Source: CAVXHV01 sp963761445 (GTDB lineage Bacteria > Planctomycetota > Planctomycetia > Isosphaerales > Isosphaeraceae). From it: a stretch of 64,000 bases of DNA. A model generated the notes under the pieces. It had not been told where the DNA came from and made no database searches. It saw nothing but the letters and a program-made list of their open reading frames with translations. The stretch spans positions 310,001 to 374,000 of the forward strand of contig CAVXHV010000018.1 in NCBI GenBank assembly GCA_963761445.1, written 5' to 3'. Shown in pieces: positions 1 through 9,300 of this stretch (position 1 is its first letter; each line of letters begins with the position of its first letter). Both the position numbers and the translations under genes were made by a program.

Positions 1-32
1 GTTAATACAGGAACAAAGTCATCAACCGATAG

Positions 33-38
33 TATAAT
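33..38 (+). promoter_or_regulatory. Candidate -10 box (TATAAT)
   Basis: A perfect TATAAT hexamer lies about 90 bases before the chosen start of the PfkB-like gene. The hexamer 17 bases further upstream (GGAACA, 10-15) matches the -35 consensus at only three positions. The surrounding 60 bases are clearly more AT-rich than the genes. It is a motif match only. Confidence 0.4.
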
Positions 39-125
39 CAAAGGTTCAGTTACGGCGAAACCGCGAGTATGCAAGTCTGTCTGGACTGGCGGCTTGTCGC
101 AATTGATGTCCAACCCGGAGCGGCC

Positions 126-1400
126 ATGAGCGCCAGGCGCGTCGAGGTGTTCGGTCCGGCCTATCTCGATCGCGTGCTGCGCGTCGACCGCCCACTGTTT
201 GACCCGTCGCTCGGGCCCCCCTACGATCAGAGCACCGACGGCGAGTGGAAGTTCACGCCGGCGCGACGGATCGATGTTATTGATGTCTCGGGCTACAGGC
301 TGGAAATGGAGCTGCCCGACGATTGGCCAGGGCCGACCGGGGAGATCTTGGTTGCGAATACGCTTCGTGCGGGCGCAGTGGGCGCGCGGCGGCTGCGTGG
401 GCTGGCGTGGCACGATGATCTGGGTGGCATGGGGGCAGGCTACGCTGCTGCACTGAACGGAATTCTCTTCTGCGCGCTCGGGCCGGAGGACGATCCCACG
501 AGCGAGGTCGTCTCGAGACGGTTGAGCGAGCTCGGCATTGCGCACTCCGCGATACGGGTGCCGGATCATCCGGCAGACTGGACGCTTTTGATTACCAGCG
601 GCGAGTTCGGGGACAAGCTGCCGATCGGGTTTCGAGGCTGCCATCTCGCGATGGATCCGGACAAACTGGTCGCGCTTGGGGCAGCTTCGTGCGAGCTTCG
701 CGTTGTTGCCTCGTTGCCGAACGAGCTGTCGGCGCGAGTGCTGGGTGCGCCAGGGGCCGGCTTGCGGTTGTTTGCACCGGCGATGCGGAACGTGCTGGAT
801 CGGGCGTTTCCCGTCTCCCGGTTCGCGGCGTCGATCGACGTGCTGTGTTGCAACCGGATCGAGTGGGAGACGATCGAGGATCGCGAATCGGTGCGCGAAC
901 AGCTCAAGATCCTCGTCGCGACGGATGGGCCGCGAGGAAGCACGGTGCGGTATACCAAGCTGAGCGGTGATCCGGGGATGTTCAGAGTCGGAGCCTTTCC
1001 GAGGACGAAGCCCCCACGAGACACCAACCGGGCGGGTGAGGCTTATGGGGCAACGTTCATTGCGTCGTTGCTGAAACAGGGTTGGGATGGGGGCTCGCGG
1101 ATTGTCGACGACGGATTGATCGAAGTCGCAGCCAGGCGCGCATCGGCCGCGGCGGCGCTCGAGCTGGACCGGGTTGAGTTTGGATTTCCGAGTGACGAGG
1201 AAATCGAGCGGCGCTTGAGGCGGGGTGGGTTTGAGGATGATCGCGCAGGCTCGCGCACCGCGTTCGCTGAAGCGGGAGGTGAAGCCCTACCACGGCGTAG
1301 CTACGAAGTAAGAGCGCGGCAGATCTGCTCGATTGCACCAGCATCAAACGAGCCCAGACCCTTACCAGTTCCAACAGTTTCCTCGGCGCCATACTTGTAA
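126..1400 (+). CDS. PfkB/ribokinase-family sugar kinase-like protein
   Basis: The product would be about 424 residues and cytoplasmic, resembling ATP-dependent carbohydrate kinases of the PfkB family. The first strand reads VEVFGPAYLDRVLRVD. A glycine-rich DDLGGMGAGYAAALNG segment follows, then the KILVATDGPRGSTV strand, and DTNRAGEAYGATF occupies the place of the family signature DTTGAGDAF. In that signature the catalytic Asp is replaced by Glu (AGE), so activity is uncertain. The ATG at 126 is chosen over the upstream ATG at 69 because CGGAG lies 6 bases before it and the fold starts right after it. The last 45 residues or so overlap a convergent gene and look unstructured, so the true end may lie near 1260-1300 with the stop lost. 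The substrate cannot be told. Confidence 0.6.
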   Translation: MSARRVEVFGPAYLDRVLRVDRPLFDPSLGPPYDQSTDGEWKFTPARRIDVIDVSGYRLEMELPDDWPGPTGEILVANTLRAGAVGARRLRGLAWHDDLGGMGAGYAAALNGILFCALGPEDDPTSEVVSRRLSELGIAHSAIRVPDHPADWTLLITSGEFGDKLPIGFRGCHLAMDPDKLVALGAASCELRVVASLPNELSARVLGAPGAGLRLFAPAMRNVLDRAFPVSRFAASIDVLCCNRIEWETIEDRESVREQLKILVATDGPRGSTVRYTKLSGDPGMFRVGAFPRTKPPRDTNRAGEAYGATFIASLLKQGWDGGSRIVDDGLIEVAARRASAAAALELDRVEFGFPSDEEIERRLRRGGFEDDRAGSRTAFAEAGGEALPRRSYEVRARQICSIAPASNEPRPLPVPTVSSAPYL

Positions 1401-1888
1401 GGCGGTTTCCGATCCGATGACCGGCGGATACTGATGAGACCGTCGCGCCCATTGCAAGCAAGCTGCGACACCCTCCCGTGGTGCCGTAACGTCAAGAACC
1501 AAGAGCCAAACGCCTCATAGTGATACTGGTGCTCCAAGATTTGCGCTGGCAGTGCTTTCATCGCCCGTGCCAGGCGACTCATACCCTCGAAATGAGCGAT
1601 CGGGTAGTCCTGCGGTTCCGTGATATAAGCCCGAGCATCGGCCAAGCGTGCGCGAAGCGTGCCGCCCGGCCAGGGCCAGACCGGAGGCACCGTGGGTGGA
1701 GGACCCAGCCCGGCTGCGTCCTGATCGGCCGGGTCGGGCATGGAGGCGGCGATGAGGATGGCCAAATCAGCCGCGTCGGCCCCATGTTGAACTTGCAGAC
1801 GTTTGGCCGGGCCCTGGCCCTCGCCATAATGGACCTCGTCGTACATCCAGTGCCGGAGAAAGATCTCCTCATCACGGGACAATCTCAT
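1301..1888 (-). CDS. Hypothetical protein, 195 aa
   Basis: I do not recognise this protein. It begins MRLSRDEEIFLRHWMYDEVHYGEG, has a proline-rich middle (GLGPPPTVPPVWPWPGG), and a C-terminal half with aromatic and basic clusters. There is no signal peptide or membrane segment. GTG at 1921 or ATG at 1909 are alternative starts, and none has a good ribosome-binding site. The start chosen gives a 17-base overlap with the small membrane gene upstream, which suggests co-translation. The 3' end overlaps the convergent PfkB-like reading frame by about 100 bases, so one of the two ends is probably misplaced. Reasonable amino-acid composition and position in a minus-strand cluster support it as a gene. 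Confidence 0.5.
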   Translation of the reverse strand: MRLSRDEEIFLRHWMYDEVHYGEGQGPAKRLQVQHGADAADLAILIAASMPDPADQDAAGLGPPPTVPPVWPWPGGTLRARLADARAYITEPQDYPIAHFEGMSRLARAMKALPAQILEHQYHYEAFGSWFLTLRHHGRVSQLACNGRDGLISIRRSSDRKPPYKYGAEETVGTGKGLGSFDAGAIEQICRALTS

Positions 1889-2024
1889 CAGCGGGCGCTT
1901 GCTCGGCATAAGTGTAACCACTCAAGAGGATGGTACGGATCGGACCCGGCCTCCTGTCGACGTCGCCGCGGACGAGCGAGATGAACAGGCAGAGTGCCAC
2001 GAAGAGAGCCGCGTAATCGAGCAT
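1872..2024 (-). CDS. Small single-pass membrane protein, 50 aa
   Basis: The peptide starts MLDYAALFVALCLFISLVRGD, a single hydrophobic helix of about 18 residues at the extreme N-terminus. A short charged tail follows, ending PADEIVP. A strong Shine-Dalgarno sequence (GAGGAGG) sits 7 bases before the ATG, the best support for it being real. It is too short for most gene callers at this start; a longer in-frame reading from 2159 exists but has no comparable ribosome site. It overlaps the start of the 195-aa gene and lies about 100 bases after the small partner of the zeta-like kinase. Function is unknown. Confidence 0.55.
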   Translation of the reverse strand: MLDYAALFVALCLFISLVRGDVDRRPGPIRTILLSGYTYAEQAPADEIVP

Positions 2025-2122
2025 CGCTAAGCCTCCTCGAGTAAACGGGATCCCCGCTCCGGCACCTGATAACGGAGCCCAGCGACCCGAACGCCAATTG
2101 GCTTCATTCGCCGCGCGGGAAT

Positions 2123-2299
2123 TCATTTTCTCTTGAGTGCTTTTTGCATTTCTTGCCATGTGCGCTCGACGATCTTGCCGTTTTCACAGCCGATGATTTT
2201 TGTGCCGTGCTGTTTGGCGCGCTCGATGACCGTCGCCGCCGCTTGGCGGAAGGCGGCGTCGGCTTTCGCTCGCATGGGCGTTTTGGAATTCTCAGGCAC
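2123..2299 (-). CDS. Small partner protein of zeta-like kinase (candidate antitoxin), 58 aa
   Basis: The protein reads as one helical segment (AAFRQAAATVIERAKQHGTK) followed by IIGCENGKIVERT and a basic C-terminus. I recall similar small proteins, a helix followed by a 'W/C-x-(D/N)-G-K-(I/V)-V' strand, next to zeta-type kinases in cyanobacteria and planctomycetes; that is from memory and untested. The GTG start at 2299 overlaps the kinase stop in GTGCCTGA, and GAGG lies about 9 bases upstream, so translation is probably coupled to the kinase. A longer reading frame from 2374 would overlap the kinase by 83 bases and has no better support. An antitoxin role is inferred from position; the protein shows no resemblance to classical epsilon antitoxin. 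Confidence 0.6.
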   Translation of the reverse strand: MPENSKTPMRAKADAAFRQAAATVIERAKQHGTKIIGCENGKIVERTWQEMQKALKRK

Positions 2300-2894
2300 T
2301 GGATAGGTCCTCGCTGGCTTTCCTGATCCGAACAAATCGCTCGCCGTCGACAGCGTGGGCGACTCCCTTTTCAATTTCGGCGATGAGCGTGGGTGGCATG
2401 ATCGAGGAGTCGTAAAGCCACCATGAGTCGACGCACGGGCTGTACAGGCGAAAGAAGTTCTTCAGTCCAGAAGCATAGCGCCGTCGGATCACTTCCTCGG
2501 GTACCGCGTGACCACCCTCGGCGACGCGCTGGGCCACCCGCCTGACCGCCACGTCGGCGCTGGGCAGCCACAGGAAAAAGAGATTGACCCGGTAGCCCCA
2601 CTTCTTCAGGTCCGCGAGCAGCTTGACGTGCATGTGCCCGGCGAGCGTTGTCTCGAAGCCGAAACTGCGGCGTGCCTTGGAAAGCTCTCGCATGCGTTCG
2701 ACCAGCAATCGGCCGGCGCGCATGTTTTGAGTCTCCGGAGCGAACGGCGAAAGCCCTGCCGCGATCAAGTCGGCGTTCAAGAACTCACGACAACTCACGA
2801 AGTTGGGCAGGAATTCGGCGGCGAAAGTGGTCTTCCCTGCACCATTGGGGCCGGCGATTACGTAGACGTTGGGCCGGCGGCGTTTTGACTTCAT
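2292..2894 (-). CDS. Zeta-toxin-family P-loop kinase
   Basis: The product is 200 residues and cytoplasmic. The Walker A motif GPNGAGKTTFA lies at about residues 14-24. ADLIAAGLSPF and FGFETTLAG follow, the latter being the typical zeta/UNAG-kinase segment, and then a basic helix (RRVAQRVAEGGHAVPEEVIRRRY) that would carry the lid arginines. Known zeta toxins phosphorylate UDP-N-acetylglucosamine and block wall synthesis, but many chromosomal relatives are uncharacterised kinases. The ATG at 2894 is chosen because the fold starts immediately after it and GGAGAA lies about 10 bases upstream; the open frame extends to 2984 without similarity. The small partner gene overlaps its stop by 8 bases. 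Confidence 0.85.
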   Translation of the reverse strand: MKSKRRRPNVYVIAGPNGAGKTTFAAEFLPNFVSCREFLNADLIAAGLSPFAPETQNMRAGRLLVERMRELSKARRSFGFETTLAGHMHVKLLADLKKWGYRVNLFFLWLPSADVAVRRVAQRVAEGGHAVPEEVIRRRYASGLKNFFRLYSPCVDSWWLYDSSIMPPTLIAEIEKGVAHAVDGERFVRIRKASEDLSSA

Positions 2895-3169
2895 GACCGG
2901 GTCGTTCTCCGCGTCGGCTGTCGCTCGAAGACCGCTGGACGATTGCAGGATCGTGCGTGTTGCCGTGAACCAACGCCCGCGCAACTCCGCAGGAGTCGGC
3001 CTCCCACGAGTTTACCACGCGCCGGAGGATGGCGCCTGGTTCCGCTAGTCGGTTAACGCCCCTCCCGGGTAGAATGTGGATGAACGGAGGGCCGGAACGG
3101 AAAAGCATGAGCCCTCAAGAACAGCTTGATTTTCTGGCCACTCACGACTCGAGTCGAGGGGAGCGGAAC

Positions 3170-4009
3170 ATGACTCGGAATCGTTGGCTGTTGGTTTTCT
3201 CGGGACTGATCGGCGGCCTGCTCCTCTCCGGCGGGCTTGTCTTGCGTGCCCAGGACGGCGCCAGGGCTGTCACAAAGGATGCGCCGGCACAGGCGCGGCA
3301 GCCGGATTCGACGGTCGAGACAACGGTCATTGAACCGAATGCGACGCGGGAAAACGCAGGGCGCGATGCCGCGGGCACGGGCTCGGCGCTCGAGGTTGCT
3401 TTGCTGCGCCCTTATCGCTTTCCGTTTGCGCAGCCGACGCCGCTCTTTCAGGTCTGCGCACACTTGAAGCAGACGCTCAAGGCGGAAGTGGTTCTGGACT
3501 TGGCTGCGCTGGGCCGTCAGGATGTGGAGCCCGACGATATGGTGCAGCTCGAGCTCGAGGGCGTCCGGCTCAAGACGGGTCTCAAGCTGCTGCTCGACCA
3601 GGTCGGGTTGACTTATCGCGTCGTCGCCCTTGACAACCTGATGATCATCACCGATCTCGAAGGCTCGGAAGACTCCGCGGACCGGGTGTTGTCCGAGCTG
3701 CAGGCGCTGCATCGCGACCTGCACGCACTCCAGGATGACGTCGATGAGCTGCGAGATTTCGTGGGAGATGAGCGGCCGAGTGGGCGGGTGCGGAAGCCGA
3801 CGATCATCGAAGAGCTGCCCGAGGCCGAGGGTCAGGGTCAGAAGCCCGCGGCCGTTCCTGCCGAGAAGCCGGGAAACACGCGACAGAAGCCGGGGGCGGA
3901 TGCACCGGCATCGGGCGCACGGCCGGCACCTTCACGTGTTCCGCTCCACGGGCCCCGGCGCGGAGTGATGAAACGGACGACCGTCGTTCCACCGCTCGGG
4001 CGAGCCTAA
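3170..4009 (+). CDS. Exported planctomycete protein with STN-like domain
   Basis: The 279-residue product starts MTRNRWLLVFSGLIGGLLLS, a typical signal peptide or anchor. A linker with many Ala and Thr follows. The domain at about residues 80-165 contains TLKAEVVLDLAAL, VEPDDMVQLELEGVRLKTGLKLLLDQVGLTY and DNLMIITD. This pattern resembles the STN-type modules common in planctomycete exported proteins. A short acidic coiled-coil-like stretch (HRDLHALQDDVDELRDF) comes next, then a Pro/Ala-rich tail. The ATG at 3170 has GAGGGGAGC just upstream; ATG at 3107 would add 21 residues ahead of the signal peptide. The next gene starts 5 bases after the stop, so they likely form an operon. The molecular role is unknown. 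Confidence 0.7.
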   Translation: MTRNRWLLVFSGLIGGLLLSGGLVLRAQDGARAVTKDAPAQARQPDSTVETTVIEPNATRENAGRDAAGTGSALEVALLRPYRFPFAQPTPLFQVCAHLKQTLKAEVVLDLAALGRQDVEPDDMVQLELEGVRLKTGLKLLLDQVGLTYRVVALDNLMIITDLEGSEDSADRVLSELQALHRDLHALQDDVDELRDFVGDERPSGRVRKPTIIEELPEAEGQGQKPAAVPAEKPGNTRQKPGADAPASGARPAPSRVPLHGPRRGVMKRTTVVPPLGRA

Positions 4010-4014
4010 CTCCA

Positions 4015-5246
4015 GTGCAAGACACGCAGCCGGGTCGTGAAGGGGAGGCGGCGCGACGGCCGGAGATCCTCTCGCGAGGGGAATCTCGCCGTCGCAACTG
4101 GCTGCGCGAGCCCAAAGCTGCCGTCTGGCTGATCCTGGCCGTAGCCATCGTCTTCGGCGGCTGGCGGAAGCTGCGGTCGGCTTGGCGAGCGCGCAAGGCC
4201 GTGGCGCGGCTCGAAGATCCCAGAGTCACGCCGGAGGAGGTCGAGGCCGCCGCCGAGCATGGGCGCACGGCCGTGTGGGAGCTGCTCAGAATCTTCAGCT
4301 CGACCAACTTGGAACCGTTGCGCCAGGCGGCAGGGAGAGCGCTGGCGCGGCTCTGGCTGCTGGACCAGCTCGTCGCCGAGGAAGAGCAAGCGATCGTGAG
4401 GCGCGGTTACACCGTCATGTGGAATGCGCGCCGGCGCTATCCACGGGCGCTCTGGGCCGAGATACCGATCGGCGTGAACTTTGAAGTTCCCTTCCTTGAC
4501 GGCGAGGCCGGGCGGGTTCGGCGAGAATCTGGAATGGTCGCATCGCGTGCTGGGCACGCGGCGGGCGACGCTCGAAGAGTTTTCTCCCTGGGCAATTGGC
4601 CGAGGGCACGCTCAATTTGCCATCGTGCCCCAAGACTTCGAGACGAATGGTCCACATCGGCTGGTCTTGCAGGCCCGAGTGCGAACGACCGGCCTCACCG
4701 GCTCGTGGGAATTCGAGCTTCCGCATGTGCCGTTCAACCTGGAGTTCGATCCGTTCCTCGAACTGGGCGCGATCACGACGGTGCCAGACTCGAACCGCGA
4801 TGAACAGATCACGCAGGCCATTCGACTCGAGGCCAGCGAGGCGCGCGACGGTGAGCCGGCGACATTTCTGGCGATGGGATCGGAATGGACCATGCGCAAC
4901 CCGCCGCGGCTGGCCGTGGCAACACCGCTGCCGAGCGACCTGGCACATACGATCTCGCTTGAATTCGAGGGAGCCGAGCACGGAATTCCAGCCGGCGTGC
5001 TGGTCTTGAGTGGGCAGGGATTGAGGCCACGGAGTCCGGACGACGCAGGCGCGGCCGTCCAGCGAATTCCGCTGGGAGAAATCGCGTCGATCGATGCCCG
5101 GGTCATCGAACGGCCGGGCCGGCGGCGAATGCGCCTTGCGCGTCGAGGTCGCGCCCGAGCGCGGCTGGGCCGACCCCGAAATCCGGTCGATCTGGCCGGG
5201 GAGCGCCCGCACCAACTGGGTCGAGGTCGAGATCGTTCGGCGGTGA
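4015..5246 (+). CDS. Membrane-anchored hypothetical protein, broken by two frame changes
   Basis: Reading starts at a GTG 5 bases after the previous stop. The first part has a cytoplasmic Arg-rich stretch, one transmembrane helix (AVWLILAVAIVFGGW, about residues 37-52) and a helical region with RQAAGRALARLWLLDQLVAEEE. After GVNFEVPFLDGEA the sense reading moves to another frame near 4500-4515 and continues as PGGFGENLEWSHRVLG. It then passes through a beta-rich part (VLQARVRTTGLTGSWEFELP). Near 5115-5128 it moves again and continues as LRVEVAPERGWADPEIRSIW, ending EVEIVRR with TGA at 5244-5246. Both breaks are in G/C-rich runs. The repaired protein would be about 410 residues. I do not recognise the family; it may work with the exported protein before it. 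It ends 8 bases from the convergent pdxA stop. Confidence 0.6.
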
Positions 5247-5253
5247 GGCCAGG

Positions 5254-6399
5254 TTAATCCGCTGCGTGATCGTGCGCGGCATGGGCGAGTTTGCTGTTCG
5301 TCGCGGAGAGAGAACCCACTCGAGACCGGCCTGCGACGATCCGGGCGGCCACGCGCACGGCCGCGATCAGGCTGGATGGATCGGCCAGGCCCTTGCCGGC
5401 GATGTCAAAGGCCGTTCCATGAGCCACGCTGGTGCGAACGATCGGCAGCCCGAGCGTGACGTTGACTGCCCGGTCAAAGCCGACGGTCTTGAGTGCGATA
5501 TGCCCCTGGTCGTGATACATCGTCACAACGGCGTCAAAATCGCCCGCAAGGGCGTGATAGAAGAGTGTGTCGTTGGGGAACGGACCATGGACATCGATGC
5601 CCTGGTCTTGGGCCGCGCGCACGGCCGGCGCGATCGTGGTCAACTCCTCGTCGCCAAAGAGGCCTTCTTCACCCGCGTGCGGATTGAGCGACGAGACGGC
5701 GATGCGCGGAGGCAAGCCACCGGTCAAGGGCCGCATCGCCGAATCGGCCAGGCGGATCTTGGAGAGAACGGACTCGGTCGTGATGAGGTCGAAGACCTGC
5801 TTGAGCGCGACATGCAAGGTGACGTGAACGACGCCGAGGCCGTTGCGTCTCCGTGCTGTGTCTGCGGTAGCGGAGCTAGTTGCTGATTCATTGTTTTCGA
5901 GGTAAAGCATCATCGCGTGGTCGGGTACGTTGCAATACTCGGCCAGGATCTCGGTGTGGCCCGGGTGAGTGACGCCGGCCTGGTGGAGGGCCAGTTTATT
6001 GAGCGGCAGCGTGGTGATGGCGTCGATTTTGCCGGCCATGGCCAGCTCGGCGGCCGCCATCAGAAACTGATAGGCCGCGCGGCCGGCTCGGGGGTCGACC
6101 CGGCCGGGAGTGACATCGGCCAGTCCGCTGGACACTCCGTCGACGGGCAGGCATGGAATGACTCCAGGCGATGGGCGAGCCTCGTCGGGCTGGGATACGA
6201 GCTGGAGACGTAGCGAGCTGCACGACGGCACGAGCTCAAACGCGCGTTCGAGTGCGCCGGGATCGCCGATGGCCAACGGCCGGGCGAGCGCGTGCAGGCG
6301 GGGATCGGACCAGCCTTTGGCGATGACCTCGGGGCCAATGCCCGCGACGTCACCCATCGTCAGGCCGACCAGCGGGCGGATACGTGAATCATTCATCAT
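5254..6399 (-). CDS. pdxA: 4-hydroxythreonine-4-phosphate dehydrogenase
   Basis: PdxA oxidises 4-phosphohydroxy-L-threonine with NAD in the deoxyxylulose-5-phosphate-dependent route to pyridoxal phosphate. The 381-residue protein shows the family blocks in order: VGLTMGDVAGIGPEVIAK, THPGHTEILAE, HVTLHVALKQV, SSLNPHAGEEGLFGDEE, GPFPNDTLF, MYHDQGHIALK and TSVAHGTAFDIAGKG. The histidines of PGHTE, TLHV and YHDQGH are the expected metal and substrate ligands. There is a polar insertion (ENNESATSSATADTARRRNG) before the HVTLHV block. ATG codons at 6399 and 6396 and upstream starts (6414 ATG, 6441 TTG) are all possible; 6399 best fits the family N-terminus. The start overlaps the end of the giant gene. 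Confidence 0.93.
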   Translation of the reverse strand: MMNDSRIRPLVGLTMGDVAGIGPEVIAKGWSDPRLHALARPLAIGDPGALERAFELVPSCSSLRLQLVSQPDEARPSPGVIPCLPVDGVSSGLADVTPGRVDPRAGRAAYQFLMAAAELAMAGKIDAITTLPLNKLALHQAGVTHPGHTEILAEYCNVPDHAMMLYLENNESATSSATADTARRRNGLGVVHVTLHVALKQVFDLITTESVLSKIRLADSAMRPLTGGLPPRIAVSSLNPHAGEEGLFGDEELTTIAPAVRAAQDQGIDVHGPFPNDTLFYHALAGDFDAVVTMYHDQGHIALKTVGFDRAVNVTLGLPIVRTSVAHGTAFDIAGKGLADPSSLIAAVRVAARIVAGRSRVGSLSATNSKLAHAAHDHAAD

Positions 6400-9300
6400 G
6401 GAGATGGCGGGCATCCTGACCGTTTCCAATCCGTCGTTCAAGATCGTATTGTACGCTAGTCGCGGGCTTGTCGGCAGCCTGCTTGGGCCGTTCCAACCGC
6501 GCCAGCGGGCCAGCCGGAACCGAGGCGAGCTTCACTCCGCCGCGAGCAGCCGGTGCGATGGCCACCTTGTTGGGTTGACCGATCACAAGAGCTCCGCCTC
6601 GCACCACGTCCGCCCCTGGCGCAGACAACAGAGCCGCAACCAGCTCGTCAAGAACCGATTCGGGCGACGCGCCGGCCTGCGACGCCGCCACCGCGACGGC
6701 CGGCGGTGAAGCCGATACCGGCACGGTTGCAGACACGCTCGCTGCGCTCAACGTCACCGGTGCGCTCGTGGCCGCGCTGCCACTCAATTGAATGCGGTTG
6801 ACCACCATGCCATCTGTAATGACCGAGCCGCTGCCGCTGGCGGAAAAGAGCGCGTCCGACGCGTAAATGACACCGCCCAGTGTCATCGCCCCGCTGCCGC
6901 TGATCGAGATCGTCGTTGGATTGGTGCGTGCCTGAAAGAACAGGATGCCAGCATACGCGCCTGTGGAGGCAGCAGAAAGGTTGATAGTGCCGGACCCGCT
7001 CAGGGTGATGCCGCCGTAGCTGCCGCCTGACGCCGGATACGCGCTGCCGGCGATGTAGATCGTCACTCCAGAGCCGGAAATGCTCGCCGAGCCGCTATCC
7101 GAGAGACCACCGCCGCTGATCACGTAGATACCGGGATTGAGCTTGAGGCTTGCGGCGCCCGACACGTCGATCTGGCTGTAGATGCCCGAGCTGATGGTCT
7201 CTGACCCGTTCGTGAGGTTGATCGACACCGCCTTTCCCGTGAGGCTGGGAACGGCAAGGCTCGCGAGCGGATCCGCGACCGCCGAGATTCCGGTCGTGAG
7301 GTGCGGGCCAACGCTGGATGAGCCTGATACCGAAACCGTGCCGGCCACCTCCACTCCGTTCGAGGCGATGATCTTCGAGCTGCCGCTCACTGTCACCGCC
7401 GGCTTGGCCGGCGAGTCAACGACGAGCTGGCCCGGGATGTCGATGCTCGAGCTGCCCGAAAGATAGACAGTGCCCGTGAGAGTGGGGCTGGGATTGGACG
7501 TGTTCAGAGCATAGATAGAGATCACCACCGATTGCGTGATCATCCCATTACTCGTGGTGAAATTGCCGTCTCCGGAATAGGTCTCGGTGATGGTCTGGGT
7601 TCCGACCGGCAGCGTCGAGATGCTCATCGAGGCCAAGCCGGCGGAGGAAAGGTTGACCGAGCCCAGGTCGGTGGCAGTCGTGGTGTCATAGAAGTCGACC
7701 GACCCGGTCGGGGAGCCGGCGCCGGAGCCTTGGGCGTGACCGCAGCCGAGAGTTTCACCGTCTGGCCGAAATTCGACGAGCTGCCGGACGTGCCGGCCGT
7801 CGTGGTTGTCCCGTCTTGACTGACCGTTTCGCTCAAGACGTTCGACGGGCTGCCTACATAATCGGCGTCTCCGCCGTAAACCGCCGAGATCGCATACGGT
7901 TTGCTGCTCACCGCCAGCGAGTGCGTGCTGAACGTCGCCACGTCGAGGCCGTTCACGACACCGAGCGTTCCCGTGCCGATCTGATCGGCAAGGTCGACCG
8001 GCCCGGAGTAGAATGCCACCGATCCCGTCGCGACGCCCGGCCCGCTCACCGTGGCCGTGAACGTGACGCTCTGGCCAAAAACGGCGGCCAGCGCCGACGA
8101 CGACAACGTCGTGGTCGTCGTGGCTTGAATCACCTTGATCGAGAACGTGGCCGTCGTGGAGTCGCCGTCATACTCGCAGACGGTCTCGCAGATCATGTAG
8201 GTTCCCGGCGCGGCGTACTTGTGTGCCAGCGAGAGCGGCCCGGAGCCGCTGGGCATATAGGTGGAGGACTGCCCGTCGCCCCACTTGATCGTATCGGTCC
8301 AGGGGCCGATGCCCGCAACGGTGAGCGTCCCCAGGCCGATCGCATTGTCCACTCCCGCCAGCGCAGTCTCGGTGGTCGCCGGTACGGTGATCACCGGCGG
8401 GACGGCCAGCGAGGTGATCACCACCTGCGCCGTGCCTTTGCCGCCGTTGGTGTCCGAGACGGTGTAGGTCACACAATAGGTGCCCGCGTTGCCCGGAGTG
8501 AAGGTGAAGGTGGGGCCGGTGCCGTCGGCGATTGTATCGCCGTTCGACGCGACGACGTGCCAGTCGTAGATATGCGTGGGGTTCTCGAACGGGTCGAGGA
8601 ACGATCCGCTCAGGGTGACGCACTGCCCCTCGTTGACCGTGAAATTGGGCCCGACGGAGACGTTCAAATACGGGGCAGCGCCCAGCAAGGTCGTCGTGCC
8701 CGAGCCAAAGACGATCGTGTCCTGTTGCTTGGCGGCGATCGTGTCATCGGCCGTGCCGCCGACGATCGTGTCGTCGCCCGGGCCGCCGTACAACGTGTCT
8801 CCGGCGGGCGGGTCGCCATTGGTGGCGAACGTGTACATGAAGAGCTCATAGTCTCCGGTCAGCGGCTCGTTCAGGGATACCGACCTGGGGGAAGAGGTCA
8901 CCATCGCGTAGTAGGTGCCCGTGTACGGCAGGGTCAGGTCGAGGATCGAGGAATCGGAATCCTGGAACGAGTCGTCGTTGTACTCGATCACCTGTCCACT
9001 CGAGTTATAGATGGTCAGGTAGGTGTCGAAAGCCCCCTGGTTGTAGTCGTTCGGGGCGGTGCCGGGAGGGGCCACGTTCCGGGTGATGAGAACCGACGAA
9101 AGCTGGAAGCTGATCAAGGTGCCGGCTGCCGCGGTGAACGAATAAAAGTCGGTGTTGGATGCTCCGTTTGTCTCCCCAAGGTAGCCGACGACATCGGCGG
9201 CGGTGACGTCGAAGGATTTGTCGGCGTCGACGCCCTCGAGGTCGGTGTCGGGCACAACCAGGGGCGCAAGCGTGATCGGCTGGGCGTCGGCCATCGAATC

